DNA of 64,000 nt from Natrinema versiforme (GCF_005576615.1 NZ_CP040330.1:868001-932000); one strand, 5' to 3'; shown: positions 27,187 to 35,343, counted from the stretch's first letter. Program-made: numbers and translations. Notes: generated by a model from the letters alone, not told the origin.

Positions 27187-28455
27187 ATGCTGGAAACAAC
27201 CCGCACCTATCGAGCGAAAATCGTCAACCACTCTCAAGTGAGTGACGATCTCGATGACTGCGGACACTCAGCATCCAAACTGTGGAATGTCGCCCGCTAT
27301 CACACCCAACAAGAATGGGATGAAACCGGCGAGATACCGTCCGAAGCCGACCTCAAGCGTGAACTAAAAGACCACGAACGATACAGTGACCTACATTCTC
27401 AGTCAAGTCAGCGAGTTCTAGAAGAGCTTGCTGAGTCGTTCAACGGTTGGTTCAAAAAGCGCAAGAACGGCGATACAGACGCGAATCCACCCGGCTACCG
27501 AAAGCGAGGCGACGACCACCCACGCTCCACCGTAACGTGGAAACAAAACGGCATCAAACACGACGACAAGCACAACCAACTCCGCCTGAGCAAGGGCTTC
27601 AACCTGAAGAACCACCGCTCGGACTTCATCCTTGTAGAGTACGAAACGCGACCGGACGTAACCGTAGAGAACATCCAGCAAGTTCGAGCCGTATGGAACG
27701 GCGACCGTTGGGAACTCCATCTCGTCTGCAAGGTCGAGATTCCCGTCGAGGACGCACCCGGCGACAACACTGCTGGAATCGACCTCGGTATCAAGAACTA
27801 TCTGGCCATCGCCTATGACGATGGAGACGCCGAGTTGTATCCGGGGAACGCGCTGAAGCAGGATAAACACCACTTCACCCACGACGAGTACAAGACGGAA
27901 GGCGAGAACGGCCCGTCCAAACGTGCGCTCCGCGCTCGGCAGAAGTTGTCTCGGCGGAAAGACCACTTCCTGCATGCTCTTGCCAAACACATTGTTGAGC
28001 TGTGCATCGACCACGAGGTTGGTCGTATCGCTATCGGTGACTTGAGCAAGATTCGTGAGGACGAGAACGGTGACTCACGGAACTGGGGCAAGCGTGGAAA
28101 CAAGAAACTCCACGGATGGGAGTTCGACCGCTTCACCACGTTGCTCGAATACAAGGCCGAAGAACATGGTATCCTCGTTGACCGCAAGAGCGAGCGCGAC
28201 ACGAGCAAGACGTGTTCGTGCTGTGGCCGGAAGCGTGATGCGAATCGGGTGGAGCGTGGATTGTACGTCTGTGAATCGTGCGGAGCAACGATGAACGCAG
28301 ACGTGAACGGTGCGGTGAACATTCGCAGAAAGATAACTCAGAATCCCCCAACTGGGGATATGAGTAACGGTCGTTTGGCACGGCCAGTAACCTACCTGTT
28401 TAACCAAACCTCGGGGCGTTTCGCACCGAGCGAACAGGTAGGTTGCGAACCTTAA
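27187..28455 (+). CDS. tnpB: RNA-guided nuclease-family protein TnpB
   Basis: A 422-residue IS200/IS605 OrfB/TnpB protein. The RuvC-like domain shows the first acid in GIDLGIKN and the third in NADVNGAVNI. The second site, usually an E in a (V/I)xEDL segment, reads IAIGDLSKIRED, with Gly in the Glu position. A zinc ribbon with two CxxC pairs (CSCC and CESC) lies between RuvC-II and III. The ATG at 27187 begins the typical METT/LETTRTYR N-terminus. TnpB proteins use the RNA from the element's right end to cut DNA and favour element retention. If the missing Glu is not replaced, this one may bind without cutting. Confidence 0.92.
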   Translation: MLETTRTYRAKIVNHSQVSDDLDDCGHSASKLWNVARYHTQQEWDETGEIPSEADLKRELKDHERYSDLHSQSSQRVLEELAESFNGWFKKRKNGDTDANPPGYRKRGDDHPRSTVTWKQNGIKHDDKHNQLRLSKGFNLKNHRSDFILVEYETRPDVTVENIQQVRAVWNGDRWELHLVCKVEIPVEDAPGDNTAGIDLGIKNYLAIAYDDGDAELYPGNALKQDKHHFTHDEYKTEGENGPSKRALRARQKLSRRKDHFLHALAKHIVELCIDHEVGRIAIGDLSKIREDENGDSRNWGKRGNKKLHGWEFDRFTTLLEYKAEEHGILVDRKSERDTSKTCSCCGRKRDANRVERGLYVCESCGATMNADVNGAVNIRRKITQNPPTGDMSNGRLARPVTYLFNQTSGRFAPSEQVGCEP

Positions 28456-28522
28456 TATCCCAACTCTCAGGAATCCTCGCCCTTCAGGGCGAGGAGGATG
28501 TCAACAGGGACAGAATAGTTAA
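28330..28522 (+). ncRNA. Predicted TnpB guide RNA (omega/reRNA) overlapping the right end
   Basis: In TnpB systems the guide RNA comes from the 3' end of tnpB through the right-end hairpin, with roughly 16-20 nt of flanking DNA as guide. The same layout is present here: the end of tnpB, a spacer, the hairpin at 28475-28494, and then GAGGATGTCAA before the flank. Sense-overlapping RNAs from haloarchaeal tnpB genes are known. The start position is a guess. The guide would begin near 28507. Confidence 0.55.
28475..28494 (+). repeat. Right-end hairpin of the TnpB element
   Basis: An 8-bp perfect stem CCTCGCCC/GGGCGAGG with loop TTCA, differing from the left-end hairpin at one base pair and the loop. 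It is both the DNA end structure and probably the scaffold stem of the guide RNA. Confidence 0.8.
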
Positions 28523-28523
28523 G
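28514..28523 (+). promoter_or_regulatory. TATA-like box for the RNase H-like gene
   Basis: ATAGTTAAGG is centred about 28 nt before the ATG at 28548, consistent with leaderless transcription. It starts about 8-10 bp beyond the estimated right end of the TnpB element. Confidence 0.5.
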
Positions 28524-28547
28524 GCGGCGTGTGACGTAGGCGGGAGC

Positions 28548-29183
28548 ATGGCCGCTCACGGCCGGCCCGCACTACGGGATCTGTTCGACGAGTCGCCCAC
28601 ACCCCATATCGCCCATCCGCCGCGGACCCATCATCGTGACTTCTACGTCGCCACCGACGGGTCTTTCCGGGGATCGGGCGGTGGGCTGGGTGCCGTTATC
28701 GAAACACGCGACGGTACCCGCGTCGCACGCGTCTCGACTGCGGACACGCCGCCGGACAACAACGTCGCGGAGTATCGGGCGCTCCACCTCGGACTCGACG
28801 TCCTCGCAGCGCGAGCGCCGCGAGACGCCGCTGTCGGCGTCCTCATCGATCACGACGCGCTCGCCAGTAACGTCAACAGTGCCATCCTCGCGACGCGGCA
28901 CCCGGACGGAAAACCACCCCGTCCCGTCTCCGTCCCGGCCGCGACGCGATATCACTGGCGCGGGATTCAGGCCCGACTCAACGGGTTCGACGAGGTTCGA
29001 GCCGCGCGGATCGACAGCGATCAGAACCCCGCTCACCCGCTCGCGAACGCGCCGGACCAGTACCGCCACGTCAACCGCGAACTCGACCGCTGTGTCCTCC
29101 CCGAGACGCCGGAGCCGGCGGCCGGCGAGTTCCCGCCGCCGTCTCGAGCCGATCGGAACAGCGGTGGCCGCGCGTCCGACTGA
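28548..29183 (+). CDS. rnhA: Ribonuclease H-like protein (type 1 RNase H fold)
   Basis: A 211-residue protein with the RNase HI signature. The first Asp is in YVATDGSFRG, the Glu in NVAEYRALHLG, the next Asp in LIDHDALASNV, and a late acidic/His region is DSDQNPAHPLAN. Such enzymes cut RNA in RNA/DNA hybrids. The first 35 residues and the last 30 are polar extensions. The ATG at 28548 is preferred; upstream in-frame codons run into the insertion element. It is followed 93 nt later by the DUF2240 gene. Confidence 0.85.
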   Translation: MAAHGRPALRDLFDESPTPHIAHPPRTHHRDFYVATDGSFRGSGGGLGAVIETRDGTRVARVSTADTPPDNNVAEYRALHLGLDVLAARAPRDAAVGVLIDHDALASNVNSAILATRHPDGKPPRPVSVPAATRYHWRGIQARLNGFDEVRAARIDSDQNPAHPLANAPDQYRHVNRELDRCVLPETPEPAAGEFPPPSRADRNSGGRASD

Positions 29184-29276
29184 TCGCCTGACACGCCGGC
29201 AGTTTCGCTCGCGCTCCGGCCCCCGAGTCGGCCGGAACCGCCATCGTTTTCTCACCGCTCGAGGAAGTCGTCCCCG

Positions 29277-29735
29277 ATGAGCCTCCGCGTCGCGGTCGCC
29301 GCCCCGTTCATTCAGAACGGGACCCGTCGGCTGAAGGAAAACGAGTTCGTCGTCGCCCTCTCGCTCGACCGGGACTGGTTCTCCCCCGATCAGGCCAAGC
29401 GACTGATCGACATCGCCACCGGCGAGGGCCTGCTCGAGCGCGGCGACGACGGCCTCGAGGTCGCGTTCGATCCCGCCGAGGTGACGGTGCCCGAGGAGTT
29501 CGTCCCCGACGAGGACCTCCTGCGGGAACGGTCGGCGTTCGAACGCGTCCTCGACTCGCTGGTCGCCGAGGGGATGGCGAAACACGAGGCGGTCGGCGCG
29601 ATCAACACCCTCCAGCGGGACCTCGGGCTGACGATCGAGGCCGCCGCGGTGGTCTACGCCCGCCGCGAGGGGATCGATACCGACGACCTCGTTCCGATCG
29701 CCCGGGCGGCCGTCGTCGACACCGAAGAGGGTTAA
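29277..29735 (+). CDS. DUF2240 family protein
   Basis: A 152-residue archaeal protein of unknown function, recognised by the opening SLRVAVAAPF and the segments DRDWFSPDQAKRLIDIA and VEVTVPEEFVPDEDLL-like centre. A helical C-terminal part (about 85-135) resembles a small winged or ubiquitin-associated helix bundle (VAEGMAKHEAVGAINTLQ). Soluble, acidic and highly conserved in euryarchaea. Followed 23 nt later by another small gene in the same direction, probably co-transcribed. Confidence 0.88.
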   Translation: MSLRVAVAAPFIQNGTRRLKENEFVVALSLDRDWFSPDQAKRLIDIATGEGLLERGDDGLEVAFDPAEVTVPEEFVPDEDLLRERSAFERVLDSLVAEGMAKHEAVGAINTLQRDLGLTIEAAAVVYARREGIDTDDLVPIARAAVVDTEEG

Positions 29736-29758
29736 TCCCGCCGCCCGCACCACCGAGT

Positions 29759-30151
29759 ATGGTCGAGGATCGCATCACCGACGGCCGCCGGATCGCCCAA
29801 CTGCTCTCGAGCGAACTCGACGGCCGCGAGGACGGCGAACTCGCCCGCTTCGCCGTGACGAACGCCGATCGGGACGTCGAACCGACGGCCGACGGCGCTC
29901 GCGCCTACGACGTGATCCGCGACGACGAGCGGATCGCCCGCGCGTTCGTCCACGACGACCGGGCGCACCTCGAGTTCGAGGCCGCCCAAGACGCGGCGGC
30001 CGAGGCAGCCTCGGACGTCGATCTCCGGGTGCGCCCGAAGGCGACGAATCCGCCCCGCACGCTGGTTTTCGTGGAGAGCGGCGCCGAGGTCAAGCGCGCG
30101 ACTGACGTGGTACAGCGGGTGAGTCAGGCGCTCGCGGAGACCGACGAATAA
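29759..30151 (+). CDS. Conserved haloarchaeal hypothetical protein
   Basis: A 130-residue acidic soluble protein. It starts with a helix (ITDGRRIAQLLSSELDG) and continues with an alpha-beta arrangement ending in RTLVFVESGAEVKRATDVV. It has no membrane span, metal site or catalytic motif. It follows the DUF2240 gene closely on the same strand. I do not recognise a characterised family. Confidence 0.75.
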   Translation: MVEDRITDGRRIAQLLSSELDGREDGELARFAVTNADRDVEPTADGARAYDVIRDDERIARAFVHDDRAHLEFEAAQDAAAEAASDVDLRVRPKATNPPRTLVFVESGAEVKRATDVVQRVSQALAETDE

Positions 30152-30460
30152 GGGCTAGAATCGCCCACAGAAGAGGACCACTGCGGTGGCGCGCGCTGTC
30201 GGCCGCCCGAGTGCGAGCGAGGGTGGCCGACGACGATGTGCGAGGGATGAGGACCGCAGCGACTGCGGGAGCGAGGACCGCAATCGGATGGGGAGGCTGT
30301 GGTTTTCCGTGCTGCCAGCCGTCGCAGAACGCCGTTCTTCGTCAGTACCACGATCGCCAGTACGACGATCGGCAGTACCACGAAACAAATCGTCCCGAAA
30401 CGATCGTGATCCCATCGAACGGCGAAGTCGATCTCGAGTCCGGTCTCAGGACTCGACCTC
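30152..30460. other. Intergenic region with strong hairpins
   Basis: Between convergent genes. It contains an 11-bp stem, one G-T pair, at 30198-30208/30221-30231 (GTCGGCCGCCC/GGGTGGCCGAC) and a 6-bp perfect stem CCGCAG/CTGCGG at 30254-30268. Short direct repeats follow at 30343-30387. The open frames here have poor codon usage and I see no gene. The hairpins could act as 3'-end structures for either neighbour. Confidence 0.6.
30343..30387. repeat. Three tandem 15-bp imperfect repeats
   Basis: CAGTACCACGATCGC, CAGTACGACGATCGG and CAGTACCACGAAACA follow each other without gaps, in the space between two convergent genes. They look like a small tandem duplication. Confidence 0.65.
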
Positions 30461-31120
30461 TTACTCGAGATCCGCGATGATGTCCGGCAGCGTCGCGGCG
30501 ATCTCCGCCTGCTCGACGTGTGCGACCGCGCGCGAATCGGGCTCCGAACCGTCCTCGAGCACCACCTGAATCGCTCGCATCCCCGCCTCGGTCGCGCCCC
30601 GAATATCGGCCTCGACCTCGTCGCCGACGTAGACCGCGTCGACGGGATCGACGCCCAGCGCGTCGGTGATCGCCTCGAACGCGCGGGGGTCGGGCTTGCC
30701 GGCCTCGAGTTCACCGGTGACCAGCGCGGCGTCGAAGGCGTCCTCCCAGCCCAGCGTCTCGAGTTTGTCCCGCTGGGCCCGGACGGGGCCGTTCGTGAGC
30801 AGGCCGACCCGGTACTCACCCCGCAGGTCGGCGAGCATGGATTCGACGCCCGGCAGGGGCTCGAGGGAGTCCGAAATCGTCTCCCGGTAGGCCGTCGCGA
30901 CGGCGGCCGGATCGGCGTCGCTCTCGGCCCCCTCGAGCAGGTCGGCGAAAATGGGTTCGCGCGTCTCGCTGGTGAGGTTCCGGCGATGGGCCTCGAGGTA
31001 CGCGTCGCGAGTGAGCGACGGCGCACCCGTTGCGGCCGTGGCTTCCTCGAGGATGGTCGCCCGAGTCCGTCGGGGAACGGCGAGCGTGTAATCGAGGTCG
31101 AAGACGACCGCCTGTGGCAT
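30461..31120 (-). CDS. HAD-superfamily hydrolase, phosphoglycolate phosphatase-like
   Basis: A 219-residue phosphatase of the haloacid dehalogenase fold. Motif I is VFDLDYTLA (nucleophile Asp in DLD), motif II LLTNGP, motif III in GKPDPRAF (Lys), and motif IV VYVGDEVEADI. A helical cap of about 75 residues follows motif I. Substrates of this subfamily are small phosphate esters; the specific one is unknown. The ATG at 31120 begins exactly at the family N-terminus. It is encoded 52 nt after an antiporter-gene end on the same strand, not clearly in operon. Confidence 0.88.
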   Translation of the reverse strand: MPQAVVFDLDYTLAVPRRTRATILEEATAATGAPSLTRDAYLEAHRRNLTSETREPIFADLLEGAESDADPAAVATAYRETISDSLEPLPGVESMLADLRGEYRVGLLTNGPVRAQRDKLETLGWEDAFDAALVTGELEAGKPDPRAFEAITDALGVDPVDAVYVGDEVEADIRGATEAGMRAIQVVLEDGSEPDSRAVAHVEQAEIAATLPDIIADLE

Positions 31121-31172
31121 AGGTATGTGAGAGACCTCGAGCGGGTTGAAGCTATCCCTTCGAACGGGCGGG

Positions 31173-32504
31173 TCAGTCCTCGCTCGACTGGGCCGGCCCC
31201 GCACGCCTGCGCTCGAGCGCCGAGACGACGACGGGTTCGATCCGACTCGAGTACTGCATGAGCGACGTGCCGAGGATGCTCATGACGAGGACGTAGCCGA
31301 CGGTGAAGGCGTACAGCGTCTGTGCCGTCTCCGCGGCGATGCCGGTCCCGGCACCCGAGAGCGCGAGGCTGGCGATGATCAGCGAGAACTCGCCGCGGGT
31401 CGCCATCCCGAACCCGACCCGGAGCGATCGGCGGTCGTCGAGGTCGTAGATCCGGCCGCCGAGGTAGCCGCTGACGATCTTCGTCGGCGTCGTCACGACC
31501 ACGCCGGCGACGATCATCCCGAGCACCGAGAGCGTGAACAGCCCCGGATCGGTGACGAGCCCGATCCAGAAGAAGAAGATCACCGCGAAGGCGTCCCGGA
31601 GCGGCTCGAGCAACCGCTCTAAGTCGTGGGCGTGGTCGGTCGACGCGAAGGCCATGCCGACGAAGAACGCGGCGACGGCCTCGCTGACGCCCAGCGCGAG
31701 CGCGGCGCCGGCGACCAGAATCGTGACGCCGAGCGCGCGGACGACGACGAACTCGTTGGTATCGGCGTCGAGAAAGCGCTGGAAGAAGTCGGTCCCAAAC
31801 GTGACGAGCGCGAGCAGGGCGATGATGACGCCGATCGCGACCCCGATCTGCCCCATCGCTTCGCCGACGTCGCCGCCCCCGAGGACGAGCGCGGACACGA
31901 TCGCCAGATAGACCGCGATAAAGAGGTCCTCGTAGACGAGCGTCCCCAGCAGCGGTTCGGCCTCGTCGTTCGCGATCCACCCCAAATCGATCAGCGACTT
32001 CGTGATGATCGCACTCGAGGAGATGTAGACGATGCCGGCCGTGAGAAACGCCGCGAGGAAGCCCCCGAAGACGAGATAGCCGAAGCCCAGTCCGATACCG
32101 AAGTTGATCGCCAGATCGACGCTCCCCGCCTTGCCGATCCGATCCCTGCTCGCGAGCAGCCGGTCCAGGTTGAACTCGAGACCGAGGAAGAACAACAGGA
32201 GGACGATCCCGATCTCCGCGCCGATGACGATGAAGTCGGTTTCGCCGAGGGAGAGGCCGCTGACCGCTGCCAGCACGTCGACGCCGCCGATCGTCACGTC
32301 GGGAACAGTGACCGTGACGCCGGCGACGCCGACCTCGCTGCCGGCGAGTGCGGGGAGTTCACCAAGCACGTTCGACCCCAGCAGCATCCCGGTAATGATG
32401 TAGAATGGAATCACCGACTGATCGATCCGACTCGAGCAGATCCCGGCGAACGCCGCCGCGATGAAGAGGATCCCGACGTCGACGAGCGCCGTTTCAGTCG
32501 CCAC
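31173..32504 (-). CDS. Cation/proton antiporter, CPA2 (KefB-like)
   Basis: A 443-residue integral membrane protein with about 12 helices of the Na+/H+ exchanger fold. Signatures include FFLGLEFNLDRLL and the motif around EDLFIAVYLA, where the acidic residues should bind the ion, plus FFFWIGLVTDP and GFGMATRGEFSLIIA. The start is GTG (32502-32504). The preceding gene, 33 nt upstream, encodes a TrkA-C-type regulatory subunit, and this pairing implies a gated K+ or Na+ efflux system important in high salt. The last 20 residues form a charged tail. Confidence 0.9.
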   Translation of the reverse strand: MATETALVDVGILFIAAAFAGICSSRIDQSVIPFYIITGMLLGSNVLGELPALAGSEVGVAGVTVTVPDVTIGGVDVLAAVSGLSLGETDFIVIGAEIGIVLLLFFLGLEFNLDRLLASRDRIGKAGSVDLAINFGIGLGFGYLVFGGFLAAFLTAGIVYISSSAIITKSLIDLGWIANDEAEPLLGTLVYEDLFIAVYLAIVSALVLGGGDVGEAMGQIGVAIGVIIALLALVTFGTDFFQRFLDADTNEFVVVRALGVTILVAGAALALGVSEAVAAFFVGMAFASTDHAHDLERLLEPLRDAFAVIFFFWIGLVTDPGLFTLSVLGMIVAGVVVTTPTKIVSGYLGGRIYDLDDRRSLRVGFGMATRGEFSLIIASLALSGAGTGIAAETAQTLYAFTVGYVLVMSILGTSLMQYSSRIEPVVVSALERRRAGPAQSSED

Positions 32505-32537
32505 TCATCTCACCTCGGGCGAGAACAGCCGTTTCGA

Positions 32538-33032
32538 TCACTCTTCGAGTCCGGCTCCGAGCAGTTCCTCGAACTGGGCGCAGTCCTCGCGGTCGCCGAT
32601 GACGACTAACGTGTCGCCGACCTCGAGGATCGTCTCCGGCGTCGGCGGCGAGATCAGTTCCTCGCCGCGCTGAATGGCGACGATGGAGACCCCCGTCCGA
32701 TCGCGGATATTTGCCTCGGCGAGGCTCCGACCGGCGACCTCGGCACCCTCGGCGACGCCGTACCACTCGAGGTAGGTGTCGTCGGAGAGCATCGTCTCGA
32801 CCTGTTCGGCCTGTACCGGCTGGAAGTACGCCCCCTCGAGAATCGTCCCGATCTTCCGGGCGAGCCGGTCGGAGACCTCGAACAGTTTGTCGCTGTCGGC
32901 GTCCGCGTCCGACTTCAGGTAGACCTCCCGTTTTCCCGTGTTGTGGGTCACGATAACGAGCCGTTCGTCGCCGTCGAGTTCGACCTCGAACTTCTTCCCG
33001 ACGCCGGGGAGGTCGCTCTCGTAGATAGCCAT
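32538..33032 (-). CDS. TrkA-C domain regulatory subunit of the antiporter
   Basis: A 164-residue soluble protein. The N-terminal half starts IYESDLPGVGKKFEVEL, and the C-terminal half (about 80-160) is a TrkA-C (RCK-C) fold with the segment GVSIVAIQRGEELISPP and VGDTLVVIGDREDC. Such proteins gate partner K+ channels or antiporters. The ATG at 33032 lies 27 nt after a TATA box, so the mRNA is leaderless. The antiporter gene follows, so the two form an operon. Confidence 0.88.
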   Translation of the reverse strand: MAIYESDLPGVGKKFEVELDGDERLVIVTHNTGKREVYLKSDADADSDKLFEVSDRLARKIGTILEGAYFQPVQAEQVETMLSDDTYLEWYGVAEGAEVAGRSLAEANIRDRTGVSIVAIQRGEELISPPTPETILEVGDTLVVIGDREDCAQFEELLGAGLEE

Positions 33033-33054
33033 ACGACAAAACGCGCAGCGAATG

Positions 33055-33063
33055 CTAATAAAT
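33055..33063 (-). promoter_or_regulatory. TATA box for the antiporter operon
   Basis: Minus-strand ATTTATTAG is centred 27 nt before the ATG at 33032. Confidence 0.6.
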
Positions 33064-33115
33064 GGCGTGACCCGGTCGCCGGATTCGGGGTCCGGTCCGT
33101 CGACCGCTTCGCGGC

Positions 33116-33484
33116 TCACTCCGCGAGCCCTTCGATGAGAAACGTCGCGGACGCGAGGTTCGTCGCGAGCGCCGTGTCGTGGACGTCACAGATCCGCAAC
33201 AGCGCCGAGATATCGGGCTCATGGGCCTGCGCTCGCAGCGGATCGCGGAGGAAGACGATCCCGTCGAGGCGGTCCTCCGCGACTTCGGCACCGATCATCA
33301 GGTCCCCGCCGAGCGGGCCCGATTCCTTGCGCTCGATCTCGAGGTCGGTCTCTTCCATGAGCCGCGCGCCCGTGGTCCCGGTCGCGATCAGGTCGTACTG
33401 CTGCAGTTGCTCCTCGTGCGTCCGTGCGAACTCGATAATATCCGGTTTCTTCTCGTCGTGGGCGATCAGCGCGACGCGTGTCAT
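33116..33484 (-). CDS. mgsA: Methylglyoxal synthase
   Basis: A 122-residue enzyme that turns dihydroxyacetone phosphate into methylglyoxal and phosphate, relieving sugar-phosphate build-up. Family features are the opening VALIAHDEKKPD, the phosphate-binding ATGTTGARL, the ESGPLGGD loop with the catalytic Asp, and VFLRDPL followed by HEPDISALLRICDVHD. Length is normal. The ATG at 33484 is 26 nt after a TATA box, so it has its own leaderless promoter despite lying upstream of the antiporter pair on the same strand. Confidence 0.94.
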   Translation of the reverse strand: MTRVALIAHDEKKPDIIEFARTHEEQLQQYDLIATGTTGARLMEETDLEIERKESGPLGGDLMIGAEVAEDRLDGIVFLRDPLRAQAHEPDISALLRICDVHDTALATNLASATFLIEGLAE

Positions 33485-33505
33485 ACCGTCCCATCACCCT
33501 CGGTC

Positions 33506-33513
33506 GAAATAAA
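33506..33513 (-). promoter_or_regulatory. TATA box for mgsA
   Basis: Minus-strand TTTATTTC is centred about 26 nt before the ATG at 33484. Confidence 0.6.
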
Positions 33514-33565
33514 CGCTCGTCCGTGGCGGCTATCGATTTTTGTGCGTGGCGACCGACCACCGGGT

Positions 33566-34366
33566 ATGGACGACCCGACCGAACCCGGCGACCGATCGGC
33601 GAGACACGTCTGGTCGGCCGGCCGGTACCCCGCGATGGCCCCGAACATGCTGCCCGCCATCGCGCGACTGGTCAACGTCGCCGGCATCGATCCGGGCAAC
33701 CGCGTCCTCGACGTCGGCTGCGGGACCGGCAACGCCGCGCTGACGGCCCGCCGAGCGGGGGCCGACGTCGTCGGTCTCGATCTCGCCCACAACATGCTCG
33801 AACTCGCCCGCGACAACGCGGCGCTGGCCGGCTACGACGACATCGGCTGGCTCACCGGCGACGCAGAGACCCTCCCCGTGCCCGACGACGCGTTCGATGT
33901 CGTCCTCTCGAACTTCGGCCACGTGTTCGCGCCGGACTCGACCCGCGCCGGCGCGGAACTCCGGCGCGTGACGAGGCCCGGCGGACGCGTCTGTTTCACC
34001 GCGTGGTCGCCCAACGGCGTCGTCGGGGATCTCACTGACGTCCTGACCGACCACGTCGCAGACCCGCCGAGCGATCCCCGGTCGCACCTGCAGTGGGGCG
34101 ATCCCGCGTTCGTCCGCGAGCAGTTCGCCGACGTCGCAGACTGCTCGTTCCAGCGCCGCCTCCTCGAGTTCCGGTACGCGACACCCCATCACTTCTGGCG
34201 CGAGTTCGCCGAGGAGTCCGGCCCGCTCTCGCCGGTGCTCCGCCGTATGGACGACGACGACGCGCGGGCCGCGCTCCGTCGGGACGCCGTCGCGGCCCTC
34301 GAGGAGTGGTTCGGGGATAACGCGATCCGCGTCGAGTACCTCCAAGTGCGGGCCGTCGTCGAGTGA
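33566..34366 (+). CDS. Class I SAM-dependent methyltransferase
   Basis: A 266-residue enzyme of the UbiE/Methyltransf_11 type. Motif I VLDVGCGTGNAAL (about residues 48-60) binds S-adenosylmethionine, DVVGLDLAHNML is the post-I acidic site, and AFDVVLSNFGHVFAPD and RVTRPGGRVCFTAWS are later motifs. The C-terminal 100 residues, likely the substrate lid, give no clue to the acceptor. The ATG at 33566 is chosen on alignment with family N-termini. It is divergent from mgsA and monocistronic. Confidence 0.88.
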   Translation: MDDPTEPGDRSARHVWSAGRYPAMAPNMLPAIARLVNVAGIDPGNRVLDVGCGTGNAALTARRAGADVVGLDLAHNMLELARDNAALAGYDDIGWLTGDAETLPVPDDAFDVVLSNFGHVFAPDSTRAGAELRRVTRPGGRVCFTAWSPNGVVGDLTDVLTDHVADPPSDPRSHLQWGDPAFVREQFADVADCSFQRRLLEFRYATPHHFWREFAEESGPLSPVLRRMDDDDARAALRRDAVAALEEWFGDNAIRVEYLQVRAVVE

Positions 34367-34528
34367 ACGCGACGCCACACAACCGGCGATCGCCGGCGGT
34401 ACGGATGGGCTGACTCCTCGATCGAGTCCGGCAACGCCGGCTCTCCGATCGCCGACTCGTCGCCCCGCTGGTCCGCGAGCCCGCGCGTCGGGCCAAGCTA
34501 TTTCGACGTTCGCCGGATAGGCGGGGCC

Positions 34529-35218
34529 ATGTCCTTCGACCCCGACGCGGTCGAAACGATCGCGTTCGATTCCTATGGCACGCTCGTGGACGTCTCGGCC
34601 GTCGCCGACCCCCTCTCGGAACACGTCGACGAACACGATCCCGAACTCGTCGCGAACCTCTGGCGGGAGCGGTCGCTGTCGTACGCGATGGTCGGCAACG
34701 CGATCGGCGAGTACGACTCGTTCTACGAGATGAACCGCCACGCGTTACGGTACGCCCTCGAGACGATCGGCGTCGATATCGGCGCGGACGAGCGCGAGGA
34801 ACTCCTCTCGAAATATCACGATCTGCCGGTCTTCGACGATGTCCACGACGGCATCGAGCGGTTACGCGACGCGGGCTACGACTGCTACATCGTCTCGAAC
34901 GGCAGCGAGGACATGCTCGAGTCGCTGCTCGAGGAGGCCGAACTCGGCGATCTGATCCGCGACACGGTCAGCGCCGACGAGATCCAGCAGTTCAAACCCC
35001 AACCCGAACTCTACCGCCACGCCGCCGACCGGATCGGCACGCCGATCGGGGAGATCGCGTTCGTGGCCGCGGGCTGGTGGGACGTACCGGGTGGTAGCAA
35101 CGCCGGGATGCAGGGCGTCTGGATCGACCGGCAGGACACCCTCTGGGGACCCTACGAGATGGACCCGGATCTGACCGTCGAGAGCGTCCACGAACTCGCA
35201 GACACGCTCGACGCCTAG
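34529..35218 (+). CDS. Haloacid dehalogenase, type II (HAD family)
   Basis: A 229-residue protein like L-2-haloacid dehalogenases. The nucleophile Asp is in IAFDSYGTLVD, Ser/Asn in YIVSNGSED, the Lys in QQFKPQPELY, and the end motif is AAGWWDVPGGSNAGM. Type II dehalogenases displace halide from 2-haloacids; in archaea the real substrate may be another small acid or phosphate. It has the small four-helix cap after motif I. It is a single gene, 162 nt after the methyltransferase. Confidence 0.86.
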   Translation: MSFDPDAVETIAFDSYGTLVDVSAVADPLSEHVDEHDPELVANLWRERSLSYAMVGNAIGEYDSFYEMNRHALRYALETIGVDIGADEREELLSKYHDLPVFDDVHDGIERLRDAGYDCYIVSNGSEDMLESLLEEAELGDLIRDTVSADEIQQFKPQPELYRHAADRIGTPIGEIAFVAAGWWDVPGGSNAGMQGVWIDRQDTLWGPYEMDPDLTVESVHELADTLDA

Positions 35219-35310
35219 CGGATTCGATATCGGCTGGTACGGCGCAGCTCCCCCTCCCCCCATCCAGTGGGCTCTCGGCGGCTGTGTAGGTCCGATTCCT
35301 TGCAGGGTAC

Positions 35311-35319
35311 GATTAAAGG
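35311..35319 (+). promoter_or_regulatory. TATA box for the small HTH gene
   Basis: GATTAAAGG is centred about 29 nt before the ATG at 35344, consistent with a leaderless or very short leader mRNA. Confidence 0.5.
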
Positions 35320-35343
35320 CAGTCGGTGGCGAGGGACCAATAT

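Larger units (their letters stand above)
27040..28506 (+). mobile_element. TnpB-only IS200/IS605-family (IS1341-type) element
   Basis: Both ends carry near-identical hairpins, CCTCGCCG-TTTA-CGGCGAGG on the left (27053-27072) and CCTCGCCC-TTCA-GGGCGAGG on the right (28475-28494), flanking one tnpB gene. There are no inverted terminal repeats or target-site duplication, as expected for this family, so the exact borders are estimates. No Y1 transposase (tnpA) is present, so movement would need TnpA from elsewhere. Base composition is somewhat lower in GC than flanking genes. The element lies between an HTH gene and an RNase H-like gene, whose promoter starts about 10 bp beyond the right end. Confidence 0.85.

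Noticed and set aside
27040-28506. A complete IS605 element with TnpA
   Set aside because: No Y1 transposase ORF on either strand between or beside the two end hairpins.
31626-32609. Plus-strand ORF of 327 codons opposite the antiporter
   Set aside because: Shadow of membrane-helix codons; extremely Asp/Arg-rich with no hydrophobic core.
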